Of a DNA stretch of 64,000 nt, positions 22,942 to 35,655 are shown piece after piece (the first letter of the stretch is position 1; every line of letters starts with the position of its first letter). The DNA comes from Clostridia bacterium (GTDB lineage: Bacteria; Bacillota; TC1; UBA5767). Location: the NCBI GenBank assembly GCA_016887505.1, contig CP069393.1:2193001-2257000 (forward strand), given 5' to 3'. The notes beneath the pieces are model-generated. The model worked only from the letters and a program-made list of their open reading frames with translations, was not told the origin of the DNA and did no database searches. The position numbers and the translations under genes were made by a program.

Positions 22942-22969
22942 AAGACTCCCGTAAGGGAGTCTTTTTTTT
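22942..22969 (+). terminator. Intrinsic terminator of the ribosomal supercluster
   Basis: A 9-bp perfect stem pairs 22942-22950 with 22955-22963 around a GTAA loop and runs into eight consecutive T. Confidence 0.95.
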
Positions 22970-22983
22970 GCTTTGTTAGTGTA

Positions 22984-23108
22984 GGGGCAAGGTGAGTATT
23001 GCCCGGAGTATGGTCTAGTTGAGAAGCAGAAAGCAGATGACAAGCATGCTGGGCTTGTAAATTGTAACGATACAATTATCCTTCGTGAGAAACTAGGCCC
23101 ACTGCCCC
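22984..23108 (+). ncRNA. Unassigned structured RNA candidate upstream of ecfA1
   Basis: The 223-base gap before ecfA1 folds on paper into a closed multihelix structure. P1 pairs GGGGCA 22984-22989 with 23103-23108. P2 pairs nine bases 23012-23020 with 23091-23099 including one G-U. Inside are hairpins 23040-23045/23053-23058 (7-base loop) and 23060-23066/23071-23077 (ACGA loop). An alternative local hairpin, GGGCAA 22985-22990 with TTGCCC 22999-23004, competes with P1, as in switch-like RNAs. I recognise no known riboswitch core, and a degenerate mobile repeat is also possible. Confidence 0.45.
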
Positions 23109-23192
23109 GCCCTTAATTCTTGCCAGCGTAGAATCTTAGGGGTATTATTGTATAGTTAGAAATCTGCAAATATTTGACGGTTAGAGGATACT

Positions 23193-24014
23193 ATGATAAA
23201 AATCGAGAACGTGATACACACATATAAAAAACAAACTGATGATGAGGTCCAGGCACTAGCCGGGATATCTCTTACCATTCATGAGGGGGAGTTCCTTGTG
23301 ATTATAGGGCATAATGGATCTGGTAAATCAACCTTGGCCAAACATTTGAATAGCTTGCTGATTCCTAGCGAGGGACAGGTGTACATTGACGGACTCTCAA
23401 GCACAGAACCAGATAACATTTGGAATATTCGTTCTAAAGTGGGTATGGTTTTTCAAAATCCTGACAATCAGCTGATCGCAACTACGGTAGAAGATGATGT
23501 GGCTTTTGGTTGTGAAAACCTGGGTATTGAGTCGGGAGAAATCCGTAAGCGTGTGGATGATGCCTTGGAAACCGTAGGCATGGCTGGCTTTGGCACCAAA
23601 GAACCACATTACCTATCTGGTGGTCAGAAACAAAGGGTGGCTATCGCGGGCGTTATCGCTATGCGACCCAAATACCTAGTATTAGATGAGCCTACCGCTA
23701 TGCTTGACCCTAGAGGCCGTAAAGAGGTCATGGAGACCATTCAACGGTTAAACAAGGATGAGGGGTTGACGATTGTCCATATTACCCACTATATGGAAGA
23801 AGCGAGCCATGCTGACCGTGTGGTGGTAATGGAAAATGGTAGGATTGTGACCCAAGGAACACCAAGAGAAATATTCTCCCAGGTACAACTACTCAAATCG
23901 TTGCGCATGGACGTTCCCCCGATGACGGAACTAGCATCCAGGTTGAATGATGCAGGTGTGGAAGTGGATAGGACGATTCTCACGGTAGATGAAATGGTGG
24001 ATGCAATATGTTGA
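23193..24014 (+). CDS. ecfA1: ECF transporter energy-coupling ATPase EcfA1
   Basis: ATPase of the shared energising module for vitamin/metal ECF importers, 273 residues. Walker A GHNGSGKST at 39-47, Q-loop VFQNPDNQ, signature LSGGQKQRVAIAG and Walker B YLVLDEPT are all present. It is the first gene of ecfA1-ecfA2-ecfT, overlaps ecfA2 by 7 bases, and no S component is linked, so this is a group II module serving dispersed S components. Confidence 0.96.
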   Translation: MIKIENVIHTYKKQTDDEVQALAGISLTIHEGEFLVIIGHNGSGKSTLAKHLNSLLIPSEGQVYIDGLSSTEPDNIWNIRSKVGMVFQNPDNQLIATTVEDDVAFGCENLGIESGEIRKRVDDALETVGMAGFGTKEPHYLSGGQKQRVAIAGVIAMRPKYLVLDEPTAMLDPRGRKEVMETIQRLNKDEGLTIVHITHYMEEASHADRVVVMENGRIVTQGTPREIFSQVQLLKSLRMDVPPMTELASRLNDAGVEVDRTILTVDEMVDAIC

Positions 24015-24871
24015 TAGAAATGAAGAATATTAGCTATGTGTATAAACCAGGTACTCCCTACGAAACGAAGGCCATCCAAGACATCAGTTTTACGGTGAGT
24101 GAAGGAGAATTTATCGGGATTATTGGGCATACTGGTTGTGGTAAATCTACTTTAGTACAACATCTGAATGGTCTCTTGATTCCTAGTGCAGGTGAGATGG
24201 TGCTAGATGGAATACACTATTTCAGCAAAGAAAAACCAAATAAGGAACTAAGAAAAAAGGTGGGAATGGTTTTTCAGTATCCCGAAGATCAGCTATTCGA
24301 GGAGACCATATTTGAAGATGTGGCCTTTGCTCCTAAAAATTTCAATTTAGGCGATGGAAAGATTGAAGAACTAGTCCAGAATGCCTTGGAGGATGTAGGC
24401 CTTTCCTATGAAAAATATAAGGACCGCTCTCCCTTTTCCCTTTCGGGTGGGCAGATGCGTAAGGTGGCTATCGCGGGTGTGCTGGCGGCTCAGCCAAAGA
24501 TTCTTGTATTGGATGAACCGACAGCTGGATTAGACCCTAAGGGCAGAGAAGAAATATTATCTCGGATCGATATGTTGCGCCAAAAAAGGAATATTACCAT
24601 TATCTTGGTATCACATAGTATGGATGATATAGCAGCGCATGCCGATAGAGTTTTGGTTATGAATAAGGGTCAAATTGTCCTAGACGATGAACCTAGAAAA
24701 GTATTTAAGGAATATAAGATGCTTTATGATATGGGGTTAGATATTCCTTCTGTCACCAAACTCATGCTTAAACTGAAACAAAAAGGCTACGATGTCAATA
24801 CGGAAATCTTTAGTATAGAAGAAGCAACACAGGAGATTCTTGCAATCAAGGGGGGTGTTTCTCATGTTTAG
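24008..24871 (+). CDS. ecfA2: ECF transporter energy-coupling ATPase EcfA2
   Basis: Second, non-identical ATPase of the ECF module, 287 residues. Walker A GHTGCGKST at 40-48, VFQYPEDQLF Q-loop, signature LSGGQMRKVAIAG and LVLDEPTAGLDP are seen. The C-terminal extension couples to EcfT. It overlaps both neighbours, implying stoichiometric translation. Confidence 0.96.
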   Translation: MLIEMKNISYVYKPGTPYETKAIQDISFTVSEGEFIGIIGHTGCGKSTLVQHLNGLLIPSAGEMVLDGIHYFSKEKPNKELRKKVGMVFQYPEDQLFEETIFEDVAFAPKNFNLGDGKIEELVQNALEDVGLSYEKYKDRSPFSLSGGQMRKVAIAGVLAAQPKILVLDEPTAGLDPKGREEILSRIDMLRQKRNITIILVSHSMDDIAAHADRVLVMNKGQIVLDDEPRKVFKEYKMLYDMGLDIPSVTKLMLKLKQKGYDVNTEIFSIEEATQEILAIKGGVSHV

Positions 24872-25655
24872 AGATATCACCATCGGGCAGTATCTTCCAG
24901 GAGATAGTTTTATTCATCGCCTAGACCCTAGAACAAAGATCCTGTCGGTACTTTTCTTCATGATAGGCATCTTTGGAGTCAAACATTTATACTCCTACCT
25001 ATTCATATTGGGATTGACCTTGGCCGTTATTTTGATTGCTAAGATTCCCTTGATTTACCTTTTAAAAGGATTGAAGCCCATCTTTATTATTTTAATATTT
25101 ACTGTGGGTTTGCATATGTTTTTAACGCCTGGGCGAATTTTACTTGAACTGGGTCCGCTCACAATTACCTATGAAGGAATTATGAAGGCTTCCTTTATGG
25201 CCCTACGATTAATCTTTTTGGTGTTATTTGCTAGCTTGCTTACGCTAACCACGGCACCCATGAGTTTAACGGACGGGCTAGAGAAGCTGTTAACGCCCTT
25301 TGCAAAGCTAGGCTTACCGGCTCATGAACTGGCCATGATGATGAGTATTGCACTTAGATTCATACCAACCCTGATTGATGAGACGGATAAAATTATGAAG
25401 GCGCAAAAAGCAAGAGGTGCTGATTTTGAATCCGGTAATATTTGGCAGAGAGCCAAGGCCATGATTCCCTTGCTGGTACCCTTGTTTGTCAGTGCCTTTA
25501 GACGAGCGGATGAACTAGCAATGGCCATGGAAGCACGTTGCTACCGTGGTAGTGAAGGACGTACTCGCATGAAACAATTGGTTTACAGAAAGACAGACCT
25601 AATCGTAACGCTGGGGATGGGAACAGCTATGGTTGCGGCCTTTTTCTTTCTATAA
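24864..25655 (+). CDS. ecfT: ECF transporter transmembrane scaffold EcfT
   Basis: Membrane scaffold linking S components to the ATPases, 263 residues with about five to six helices. The coupling helices carry the typical Ala-Arg motifs, KARGADFES and MEARCYRGSEGRT. I chose the ATG at 24864 after AAGGGGGGTG, overlapping the ecfA2 end; the longer frame start has no ribosome-binding site. Confidence 0.95.
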   Translation: MFRDITIGQYLPGDSFIHRLDPRTKILSVLFFMIGIFGVKHLYSYLFILGLTLAVILIAKIPLIYLLKGLKPIFIILIFTVGLHMFLTPGRILLELGPLTITYEGIMKASFMALRLIFLVLFASLLTLTTAPMSLTDGLEKLLTPFAKLGLPAHELAMMMSIALRFIPTLIDETDKIMKAQKARGADFESGNIWQRAKAMIPLLVPLFVSAFRRADELAMAMEARCYRGSEGRTRMKQLVYRKTDLIVTLGMGTAMVAAFFFL

Positions 25656-25666
25656 TAGGGGTGCAC

Positions 25667-26416
25667 ATGAGAAAGATTCTTTTGCGTCTGGCGTATGACG
25701 GCAGCAATTACTGTGGTTGGCAGATTCAGACAAATGGAAGTCCAAAACCTACCTTACAACAGGTGTTAGAACAAGCCCTAGAGGTGCTATGTAAAGAAAA
25801 CATACGAGTCATTGCCTCTGGGCGGACGGATAGTGGTGTACATGCAGAAGACCAGCCTGTGATGTTTCGCACGGCGTCTAGTGTACCGACGGATCGCTTT
25901 AAGCGAGCCTTAAATGGTTTGCTTCCCAACGATATTTGGGTTTTAGATGCGCGAGAAGTTGACGAGGACTTTCATACAATTGCCAATGCCAAGAAAAAAA
26001 CCTATCGCTATATGATTCATAATGCGCCTGACCGCGATGTATTTTTAAATGGAAGATGTTTAGAGTATTCTAGGAAGTTGGATTTAGAGGCGATGAAACA
26101 AGCTGCGAACTTGTTGGTTGGAAAGCATGATTTTAGGGCTTTTTGTTCCTCCGGTAGTTCCGCCACGACCTTTACTAGGACTATCTATAGGATGGAAATC
26201 AGCAAGGTGGGCGACATGGTATATGTTGAAGTGGAAGGAAATGGCTTTCTTTATAACATGGTCCGGATTATTGTTGGTACGCTATTGGCAGTATCGGAAG
26301 GACGAGTTAGGAAAGAGCAAATTCAAGAGGCACTAATTTCTGGAGACCGTTCTCTACTGGGTGAAACAGCACCTCCGCAAGGCTTGTACCTGCATAAGGT
26401 GGATTATAGGGAATAA
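25667..26416 (+). CDS. truA: tRNA pseudouridine(38-40) synthase TruA
   Basis: Converts U38-U40 of the anticodon stem to pseudouridine; 249 residues. The catalytic Asp55 lies in SGRTDSGVHA. LRLAYDGSNYCGWQIQ at the N-terminus and GNGFLYNMVRIIVGTLL near the C-terminus are family hallmarks. The ATG at 25667 fits AGGGG spacing; a GTG six bases earlier is the alternative. Usual location between ecfT and rplM. Confidence 0.96.
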   Translation: MRKILLRLAYDGSNYCGWQIQTNGSPKPTLQQVLEQALEVLCKENIRVIASGRTDSGVHAEDQPVMFRTASSVPTDRFKRALNGLLPNDIWVLDAREVDEDFHTIANAKKKTYRYMIHNAPDRDVFLNGRCLEYSRKLDLEAMKQAANLLVGKHDFRAFCSSGSSATTFTRTIYRMEISKVGDMVYVEVEGNGFLYNMVRIIVGTLLAVSEGRVRKEQIQEALISGDRSLLGETAPPQGLYLHKVDYRE

Positions 26417-26429
26417 TCAACGGGTGCGG

Positions 26430-26458
26430 TTGACAAGTAAGTGCTTATTCAATATAAT
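26430..26458 (+). promoter_or_regulatory. Sigma-A promoter of rplM-rpsI
   Basis: TTGACA (26430-26435) and TATAAT (26453-26458), both perfect consensus, with a 17-base spacer. Confidence 0.92.
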
Positions 26459-26461
26459 TAA

Positions 26462-26558
26462 GTTCGCTGTTTGTAGCGGTTGTATAAACAAGAGCCCCGT
26501 TTGTACGATTTCTATAGAAGGTAATTGAAATAAAAGAAATATTATTGGAGGTCAAATC
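26462..26558 (+). promoter_or_regulatory. rplM 5' leader, candidate L13 autoregulatory leader
   Basis: About 95 transcribed bases precede rplM. A CGCT/AGCG hairpin and TTGT/AACAA pairing are visible just after the start of transcription. An L13 leader RNA is known upstream of rplM in Firmicutes; I cannot confirm the consensus match by eye. Confidence 0.35.
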
Positions 26559-26990
26559 ATGAGTACCTTTATGGCAAAGGCACAAGATGTGCAAAGAAAA
26601 TGGTATATCGTGGACGCTGAAGGCAAAACTTTGGGCCGGTTGGCTACAGAGATTGCTAGCGTACTAAAAGGCAAACACAAGCCTATATATACTCCTCACG
26701 TAGACACGGGGGATTTCGTAATTGTAATCAATGCAGAGAAAGTTGTTGTTACTGGTAATAAAGCAAGTCAGAAACTCTATAGAAGACACTCAGGTTATAC
26801 GGGCGGCTTAAAAGAGATTCCTTACGCAGAGATGCTAACAAAGCATCCTGAGCGTATTATCTCGATTGCAGTTCGTGGTATGATTCCTCACAACAAGCTA
26901 GGCAGTGATATGATTAAGAAACTGAAAGTCTATGCCGGCAGTGAGCATCCACATGAAGCTCAGCAACCTGAAGTTTTGGAAATAGGCTAG
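26559..26990 (+). CDS. rplM: 50S ribosomal protein L13
   Basis: L13, 143 residues. [20 protein letters not shown], the [16 protein letters not shown] strand and [10 protein letters not shown] are conserved. The first in-frame ATG gives [25 protein letters not shown] precedes it. Paired with rpsI under the promoter at 26430. Confidence 0.97.
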   Translation: MSTFMAKAQDVQRKWYIVDAEGKTLGRLATEIASVLKGKHKPIYTPHVDTGDFVIVINAEKVVVTGNKASQKLYRRHSGYTGGLKEIPYAEMLTKHPERIISIAVRGMIPHNKLGSDMIKKLKVYAGSEHPHEAQQPEVLEIG

Positions 26991-27006
26991 GAAAGGGGGA
27001 GTCAAA

Positions 27007-27402
27007 ATGGCAAACGTAGTTTATTACAGAGGCACGGGACGTCGTAAGGACGCCGTTGCAAGAGTAAGATTGGTACCAGGCGAAGGAAATGTAGTTATCA
27101 ATAATCGTCCTATGGCTGAGTACTTGGGCAAAAAAACACTGGAAATGATTGTTAAGCAACCTCTCGAACTAACAGAGAATGCATCAAGATTTGATGTAAT
27201 CGCACAAGTTCACGGCGGTGGCGTAAGAGGACAAGCCGGTGCAGTTAGACTGGGCATCTCCAGGGCTCTTCTAGTAGCAGATGATAAGTTGAGAAAACCT
27301 TTGAAAAAAGCTGGTTTCTTGACTAGAGATTCAAGAATGAAAGAAAGAAGAAAGTATGGTTTGAAAAAAGCCAGAAAAGCTTCACAGTTCTCAAAACGTT
27401 AA
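27007..27402 (+). CDS. rpsI: 30S ribosomal protein S9
   Basis: S9, 131 residues, reaching the P site with its C-terminal Lys-Arg tail (FSKR). [17 protein letters not shown] and the [21 protein letters not shown] core are typical. Co-transcribed with rplM and followed by a terminator. Confidence 0.98.
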   Translation: MANVVYYRGTGRRKDAVARVRLVPGEGNVVINNRPMAEYLGKKTLEMIVKQPLELTENASRFDVIAQVHGGGVRGQAGAVRLGISRALLVADDKLRKPLKKAGFLTRDSRMKERRKYGLKKARKASQFSKR

Positions 27403-27408
27403 AAATCT

Positions 27409-27435
27409 ACCCGGGATATATTCCCGGGTTTTTTT
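27409..27435 (+). terminator. Intrinsic terminator after rpsI
   Basis: Stem 27409-27416 pairs with 27422-27429 (ACCCGGGA/TCCCGGGT) around TATAT and runs into seven T. Confidence 0.95.
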
Positions 27436-27799
27436 ATGCAAAGATATGACGCAAGGCTCCATTTGTCCTAGTCAGACTTAAATAGGCCAATATACTGGAT
27501 TCTGATTTGCAGTGGCAGGTTTTGTGTAGAAGCATGTGAAAATTCTAGGAAAAGCCGGTTAAAAGTGAACAAATGCACAAACGGAATTGCATTGACAGTT
27601 AAAATGAACTATTTTGCAAGGCGGGGAGTTGGAAAATGGGTCAGACCGTTGCAGGCATTGTGAATGTCATTAATATCTAGGCAAACAATACCAAGTTCTT
27701 TAGGGGCTTAGCTATTGAATTTAATGGTCAATGTGATATTATTTTGCATAAGGGCTTTAAATATGCCTATTATTTTGATAGGAAAAGAGGTGATTCCGA
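27436..27799 (+). other. Intergenic region before the V-ATPase operon
   Basis: No open reading frame of note. A TTGACA at 27592 has no matching -10. The likely V-ATPase promoter lies near its 3' end (27715-27742). The rest shows nothing I can name. Confidence 0.6.
27715..27742 (+). promoter_or_regulatory. Probable promoter of the V-ATPase operon
   Basis: TTGAAT (27715-27720), a 16-base spacer and TATTAT (27737-27742) preceded by TGA (27734-27736), an extended -10 element. The first gene starts 57 bases downstream. Confidence 0.65.
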
Positions 27800-28112
27800 T
27801 TGGCTCTTGAAATGATGAAATCAATCCATCAGGCGGAAGCGGAAGCGGAAGAAATTATCAATCAGGCTGGTGAAGAAACCAGAGAATTGATGAGAAAAGC
27901 AGACGAGATAATCGCTGAGATGACGCTGGATTTCACACAACAGGGACAACTCGACGCCAAACAGAAAGATTCGCTAGCCGAAAAGGAAGCATTCGCGGCA
28001 ATTGAATTATCAAAGGCGGAAAACGAGAAAGTATGCATGGATATCAAAAAGAATGGAGAAAAAAATCTGGATCAGGCCACAAACCTGATTATGGAAAGGA
28101 TTGTGAATTCAC

Positions 28113-28126
<14 letters not shown>
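27800..28126 (+). CDS. ntpF: V-type ATPase peripheral stalk subunit G/H
   Basis: A 108-residue, almost wholly alpha-helical and Ala/Glu-rich protein with heptad character (HQAEAEAEEIINQAGEET). It corresponds to NtpF/AhaH, which forms a coiled-coil heterodimer with subunit E in the outer stalk. The start is a TTG at 27800 following GAGGTG at 27787-27792. Its end overlaps the subunit I gene by 14 bases. Family assignment rests on composition and position, since the sequence is poorly conserved. Confidence 0.85.
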
Positions 28127-30510
<2,384 letters not shown>

Positions 30511-30521
30511 GGGTAAATATA

Positions 30522-31124
30522 ATGAGTAATAGCCTGAAAGCAATAGAAAGTGAAATTTTACGGGATGCTAGGGCTGAAGCCGATAAACAAATCCAACTGG
30601 CCAATGCGCGCGCAGAAGAGAAGATAGCGGCCAAAAGAAAAGAGCTTGAAAAGGAGCTTGCACTTCGCAAGGAGTATAATTCGGAAGAAGCTGCCAAAAA
30701 GAAGGCACGTATGCTTACGGGCGCTGCCTTGGAAGAACGCAAAATGCGCTTGGCTGCCAAACAAGAAACCATTGATTTGGCCTTCTCTAATGTGATTGAA
30801 GCGTTTGAGGAAATGGATAAAGATAGATATGGTAAGTGGCTATCCGACCTCATATTGGCTTATGCGGAAACAGGAGAAGAAAGAGTCCTAGTATCTGAAG
30901 GAGATAAGGATTTAGTGGATGAAGCCTTTTTGAAAAAGGTTAATCAGAAACTCGAAGAACAAGGCAAGGTTGGAAAGCTTAGATTGGTTGAAGAAGCCGG
31001 AGAGTTCGCTAAGGGTTTTGTACTTCAGGGAGAACTTTCTGAGATTAACTGCAATCTAGATGCTTTGGTTAAGGCAGTGCGCAAATCATTGGAAGCAGAA
31101 GTCGCTAGTGTCTTATTCAGTTAG
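30522..31124 (+). CDS. ntpE: V-type ATPase peripheral stalk subunit E
   Basis: Outer stalk subunit, 200 residues. The N-terminal half is a long charged helix (ARAEADKQIQLANARAEEKIA) that pairs with the G/H subunit; the C-terminal globular part caps subunit B (GFVLQGELSEINCNLDALVKAVR). Lies 11 bases after ntpK. Confidence 0.92.
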   Translation: MSNSLKAIESEILRDARAEADKQIQLANARAEEKIAAKRKELEKELALRKEYNSEEAAKKKARMLTGAALEERKMRLAAKQETIDLAFSNVIEAFEEMDKDRYGKWLSDLILAYAETGEERVLVSEGDKDLVDEAFLKKVNQKLEEQGKVGKLRLVEEAGEFAKGFVLQGELSEINCNLDALVKAVRKSLEAEVASVLFS

Positions 31125-31142
31125 ATTGGTAGAAAGAGAGGT

Positions 31143-32156
31143 ATGCCCATGGCTCAACCTAGCAACACCTATAGCGTGGCGAGAATTCATGCGCTAGAGT
31201 CACAATTGATGGACAAAATGAAAATTGAGCGAATGGTAGAGGCTGCTTCTGCCGAGGATGCACTGAAAATACTGGGAGAAAGCGGAGAATATGGAGCCGC
31301 AATGTCAGATTTACAGGGCCCTTGGGAATATGAAAAGGTTCTGGAAGCTGAGTTGAAATCTCTGAAGGAACTGCTTGAGAAGATTTCCCCAAACCTGGCA
31401 GTCAGCAACTTATTTTTCATGCACCATGATGTTAACAATGTCAAGGTGATGATTAAAGCAAAAACGCTTGGTCGTGAATTTCCGGAGTTTATTTCTCCCT
31501 TTGGTGCCATAGATTTGGTGGTATTCAACCAAGCATTCAAGGATGATGATTTTGCCGCTTTGCCGGCATATCTACAAGAGGCCATTTACGATGTTCGTTC
31601 GGAAATGGATGAAAAAGTTGATCCCCAAAAAATGGATGTGATTTTAGACCGGGCTATGTATGCGGAGATTCTACGAATTGCCAAGAAAGAAAAGATGCCT
31701 GCAATTATGAATTATTTTCGCAAAGAGATTGATTGGATTAATATCTTATCTTTTTTTAGAACCAATAGGGCTGGCTTCGGTTCTCATTACTTTTCCGGAG
31801 TATATATACCGGGAGGTACTATCAATGAACGTTCCTTTTGGAAGGGAATTGATGAAAATATGGATTTAGAGCTAGATGTCTTATCCGGCACAGAATACCG
31901 CGACATGTTTGCGGAGTCATTAGCCCTCTATAGGGATAGCGGTAATCTCAGTATTTTGGAACGAAACATTCAAAATAGGATGCTGGAGGAAATCAAGCGC
32001 TTGTCCCAAAATAACTATTCGGGTATAGAACCAGTTCTTGGCTATTTACTTGCGAAAGAATACGAAGCCAAGGCTGTCCGACTCATCATGGTAGGCAAAT
32101 TAAACGGACTGCCAAAAGAGGTTATCAAGGAAAGGTTGCGTGAGTGCTATGCATAA
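31143..32156 (+). CDS. ntpC: V-type ATPase subunit C (d-type, rotor cap)
   Basis: Links the central shaft to the membrane ring, 337 residues, matching the AC39/NtpC family. SNTYSVARIHALESQLMD at the start and LGYLLAKEYEAKAVRLIMVGKLNG near the end are typical. Its stop overlaps the following subunit F gene. Confidence 0.93.
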   Translation: MPMAQPSNTYSVARIHALESQLMDKMKIERMVEAASAEDALKILGESGEYGAAMSDLQGPWEYEKVLEAELKSLKELLEKISPNLAVSNLFFMHHDVNNVKVMIKAKTLGREFPEFISPFGAIDLVVFNQAFKDDDFAALPAYLQEAIYDVRSEMDEKVDPQKMDVILDRAMYAEILRIAKKEKMPAIMNYFRKEIDWINILSFFRTNRAGFGSHYFSGVYIPGGTINERSFWKGIDENMDLELDVLSGTEYRDMFAESLALYRDSGNLSILERNIQNRMLEEIKRLSQNNYSGIEPVLGYLLAKEYEAKAVRLIMVGKLNGLPKEVIKERLRECYA

Positions 32157-32469
32157 AATCGGAGTAGTAGGTGAAAGAGATGCCATCTTGGGATTTAAGT
32201 CCCTAGGATTAGATGTGTTTGCCGCATACGAAGAAGAAGAAATTTCGAATACACTCAACACCTTGGCCAGAAATGACTATGCGGTAATATTTATTACTGA
32301 GGAAACGGCCATGAAAGCCAAAGAGACGATTGACAAATATACAAGCAGGCCTTTTCCAGCCATTATTTTGATTCCGGGAGCCAAAGGTTCAACCGGCATA
32401 GGTATGATGGCAATCAAGGAAAGCGTAGAGAAGGCCATCGGAACAGATATTCTGTTCAAGGAAGACTAA
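32140..32469 (+). CDS. ntpG: V-type ATPase subunit F
   Basis: Central-shaft subunit (NtpG of E. hirae, F elsewhere), about 106-109 residues. The fold signature [22 protein letters not shown] and the IFITEE segment are clear. Start is either GTG 32140, with AAGG nine bases before it, or ATG 32149, which gives MHKIGVVG as in homologues but is 13 bases from the nearest purine-rich site. Overlap with ntpC indicates coupling. Confidence 0.92.
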   Translation: MSAMHKIGVVGERDAILGFKSLGLDVFAAYEEEEISNTLNTLARNDYAVIFITEETAMKAKETIDKYTSRPFPAIILIPGAKGSTGIGMMAIKESVEKAIGTDILFKED

Positions 32470-32495
32470 ATCTGTCAGAAAGAGAGGAGAGTCCC

Positions 32496-34268
32496 TTGCA
32501 AGGTAGGATTGAAAAAGTATCCGGACCGTTGGTAGTAGCCAGCGGAATGGCCGATGCAAAAATGTACGACGTAGTTCGAGTAAGCGATAAACGTTTGATT
32601 GGTGAAATTATCGAAATGCGTGGTGACAAAGCATCGATTCAGGTATATGAAGAAACAGCTGGGCTTGGACCTGGGGAAATGGTGGAATCAACGGGAGAAC
32701 CGCTCAGTGTTGAGTTGGGCCCAGGATTGATTGAAGCCATCTACGACGGCATTCAAAGACCCTTGACTGAAATTAGAGAAAAAGTTGGTGACCGCATCAC
32801 ACGTGGTGTGGAAGTAAGTCCTTTGAACACTGAAAAGAAATGGGCGTTTAAACCCGTTAAAAAAGAAGGCGACGTGGTTATTCCAGGTGATATTATCGGA
32901 ACCGTCCAAGAAACACTCAGTGTAGAGCATCGTATCATGGTACCCGTGGGTACGGAAGGTACGATTGAGGCAATTTTTGAAGGAGACTTTACCATTGTTG
33001 AGCCGGTTTGCCGGGTAAGAACGGAAAGCGGCGAAGTGAAAGACGTAATTATGCGTCAAAAAACGCCTGTACGGATTGGAAGACAATACAAGAAAAAACT
33101 TTCTCCGGAAGTTCCGATGGTTACTGGACAACGGGTTATCGATACATTTTTCCCCGTATCCAAAGGTGGTACCGCTGCTGTTCCTGGACCGTTTGGATCC
33201 GGAAAGACGGTGGTACAGCATCAGTTGGCAAAATGGGCTGATGCCGATATTATCGTATACGTTGGCTGTGGCGAGCGTGGCAATGAGATGACCGATGTTT
33301 TGATGGAATTCCCAGAGTTGAAAGACCCCAAAACTGGCGAGGCCTTGATGAAACGTACAGTTTTGATTGCCAATACCTCGGACATGCCTGTGGCTGCTCG
33401 TGAAGCTTCGATCTACACAGGGATTACCATTGCTGAATATTTCCGTGATATGGGATACTCTGTAGCGATTATGGCGGATTCTACTTCACGTTGGGCAGAA
33501 GCATTGCGTGAGATGTCTGGCCGTCTTGAAGAAATGCCTGGTGAGGAAGGCTACCCAGCCTATTTATCCTCCCGTTTGGCGGAGTTCTATGAGCGTGCAG
33601 GACGTGTTCTATGCTTAGGCTCAGACGAGCGTGAGGCAGCTATTACGGCCATTGGAGCCGTATCTCCTCCAGGTGGTGATATTTCGGAGCCGGTATCGCA
33701 AGGAACACTGCGAATCGTAAAAGTGTTCTGGGGCTTGGATTCAGCGCTTGCGTACAGAAGACACTTTCCAGCCATTAACTGGTTGAACAGCTACTCTTTG
33801 TATACCAATCGCCTAGCTAAGGCGATGGGGGATGCAACGCATGAAGATTGGAATGACAAACGACGCGAAGCAATGAGCCTTTTGCAAAAAGAAGCTGAGT
33901 TGGAAGAAATTGTCCGTTTGGTTGGTGTTGATGCCCTGTCGTTAACTGACCGCTTGGTAATGGAAACGGCACGTTCGATTCGTGAAGACTATTTGCACCA
34001 AAATGCATTCCATGAGGTAGATACCTTTACTAGTTTAGAAAAACAATACAAGATGATGAGTCTAATCTTAAGCTTCCACAATGAGGCTACCAATGCTTTT
34101 AGGGAAGGTGCTGAGTTTGAGGATCTACTCAAGTTGCCAGTTCGTGAAAAAATTGGCCGTGCCAAGTATGTACACGAGGAGCGGATTGAAGAGCTAGATG
34201 ATTTGATTCAGGAAATCAAGAATGAAGTAGCAGAACTAATTCCGAAAGGGGATCTGCCGTATGCTTAA
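32496..34268 (+). CDS. ntpA: V-type ATPase catalytic subunit A
   Basis: Catalytic nucleotide-binding subunit, 590 residues, with the long non-homologous insertion that distinguishes A from F-type beta. The P-loop GPFGSGKT is at residues 231-238, followed by [13 protein letters not shown] and [27 protein letters not shown] in pieces. The start is TTG at 32496 ([17 protein letters not shown]) after GAGGAGAG. Its last 8 bases overlap ntpB. Confidence 0.97.
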   Translation: MQGRIEKVSGPLVVASGMADAKMYDVVRVSDKRLIGEIIEMRGDKASIQVYEETAGLGPGEMVESTGEPLSVELGPGLIEAIYDGIQRPLTEIREKVGDRITRGVEVSPLNTEKKWAFKPVKKEGDVVIPGDIIGTVQETLSVEHRIMVPVGTEGTIEAIFEGDFTIVEPVCRVRTESGEVKDVIMRQKTPVRIGRQYKKKLSPEVPMVTGQRVIDTFFPVSKGGTAAVPGPFGSGKTVVQHQLAKWADADIIVYVGCGERGNEMTDVLMEFPELKDPKTGEALMKRTVLIANTSDMPVAAREASIYTGITIAEYFRDMGYSVAIMADSTSRWAEALREMSGRLEEMPGEEGYPAYLSSRLAEFYERAGRVLCLGSDEREAAITAIGAVSPPGGDISEPVSQGTLRIVKVFWGLDSALAYRRHFPAINWLNSYSLYTNRLAKAMGDATHEDWNDKRREAMSLLQKEAELEEIVRLVGVDALSLTDRLVMETARSIREDYLHQNAFHEVDTFTSLEKQYKMMSLILSFHNEATNAFREGAEFEDLLKLPVREKIGRAKYVHEERIEELDDLIQEIKNEVAELIPKGDLPYA

Positions 34269-35652
34269 AGAATATAAGTCAATTAGAGAAGTAGTAGGCC
34301 CCTTGATGCTAGTTGATGGTGTCGACGGTGTTAAATATTATGAGCTAGTGGAAATTGAACAGAAAAATGGTGAAATTCGTCAGGGACGAGTATTGGAAGT
34401 AAATGGCGATAAAGCGATGATTCAGTTGTTTGAGGGATCGCAAGGATTGCAAATTTCTAGTTCCAAATGTCGTTTTCTTGGACATGGTATCGAGTTAGCC
34501 GTATCAGAAGATATGTTGGGTAGAGTATTCTCAGGACTGGGTGTGCCGATTGATGGTGGCCCGGACATTATTGCGGAGGAAAGACTAGATATTAATGGAG
34601 AACCATTGAATCCAGCTTCTAGAGACTATCCATCTGAGTTTATTCAGACTGGTATTTCAGCCATTGATGGATTGAATACCTTGGTGCGCGGACAAAAACT
34701 TCCCGTATTTTCAGGAAGTGGTTTGCCTCACGCTCAATTGGCTGCGCAGATTGCGCGTCAAGCGAAGGTTTTGGGCTCAGACAGTAAGTTCGCTGTAGTA
34801 TTTGGCGCCATCGGAATTACGTATGAAGAAGCAGAATTTTTTATTTCTGATTTTCGTAAGACCGGTGCCATCGAGCGTACAGTGCTATTTATGAACCTGG
34901 CAAATGACCCAGCTATTGAACGTATCGCGACTCCCCGTATGGCTCTAACCGCAGCTGAATATCTGGCGTATGAAAAGGGTATGCATGTCTTGGTAATCCT
35001 AACAGATATCACCAACTATGCTGAAGCTCTGCGTGAAGTATCGGCAGCGAGAAAAGAAGTACCAGGTCGTCGTGGCTATCCAGGTTATCTATATACTGAC
35101 TTGGCAACCATGTACGAGCGTGCAGGTAGAATTAAAGGCAAGGAAGGTTCTATTACCCAGATTCCTATTTTGACCATGCCGGAGGATGACAAGACTCATC
35201 CCATTCCTGATTTGACTGGTTACATCACAGAAGGACAGATTATTCTATCTAGAGAATTGCACCGTTCTGGTATTGAACCGCCTATCAACGTGTTACCTTC
35301 CTTGTCTCGTTTGAAGGATAAAGGAATTGGTAAAGATAAGACCAGAGAAGACCATGCAGATACCATGAACCAGTTGTTTGCGGCGTATGCACGTGGTAAG
35401 GAAGCCAAGGAATTGGCTGTTATTCTGGGGGAAGGCGCCCTGTCTGATACCGACAAGCTGTTTGCAAAGTTTGCGGATGAATTCGAGAAACAATATGTGT
35501 CCCAGGGCTATGAAACCAATCGTAGCATTGAAGACACCTTATCTTTGGGATGGAAGTTGCTAGATATCTTGCCTAAAAATGAACTTAAGAGGATTCGCGA
35601 GGAATACATCGAGAAATATCTGCCGTCTTTGAACGGCAAAGGAGATGAATAA
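34261..35652 (+). CDS. ntpB: V-type ATPase regulatory subunit B
   Basis: Non-catalytic nucleotide-site subunit, 463 residues. It begins [20 protein letters not shown] and lacks a canonical Walker A (the equivalent reads [20 protein letters not shown] in pieces), as in all V-type B subunits. [27 protein letters not shown] and the Arg-finger region [17 protein letters not shown] are seen. Confidence 0.97.
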   Translation: MLKEYKSIREVVGPLMLVDGVDGVKYYELVEIEQKNGEIRQGRVLEVNGDKAMIQLFEGSQGLQISSSKCRFLGHGIELAVSEDMLGRVFSGLGVPIDGGPDIIAEERLDINGEPLNPASRDYPSEFIQTGISAIDGLNTLVRGQKLPVFSGSGLPHAQLAAQIARQAKVLGSDSKFAVVFGAIGITYEEAEFFISDFRKTGAIERTVLFMNLANDPAIERIATPRMALTAAEYLAYEKGMHVLVILTDITNYAEALREVSAARKEVPGRRGYPGYLYTDLATMYERAGRIKGKEGSITQIPILTMPEDDKTHPIPDLTGYITEGQIILSRELHRSGIEPPINVLPSLSRLKDKGIGKDKTREDHADTMNQLFAAYARGKEAKELAVILGEGALSDTDKLFAKFADEFEKQYVSQGYETNRSIEDTLSLGWKLLDILPKNELKRIREEYIEKYLPSLNGKGDE

Positions 35653-35655
35653 CCT

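Noticed and set aside
27592-27597. TTGACA before the V-ATPase operon
   Set aside because: No -10 hexamer occurs 16-18 bases downstream.
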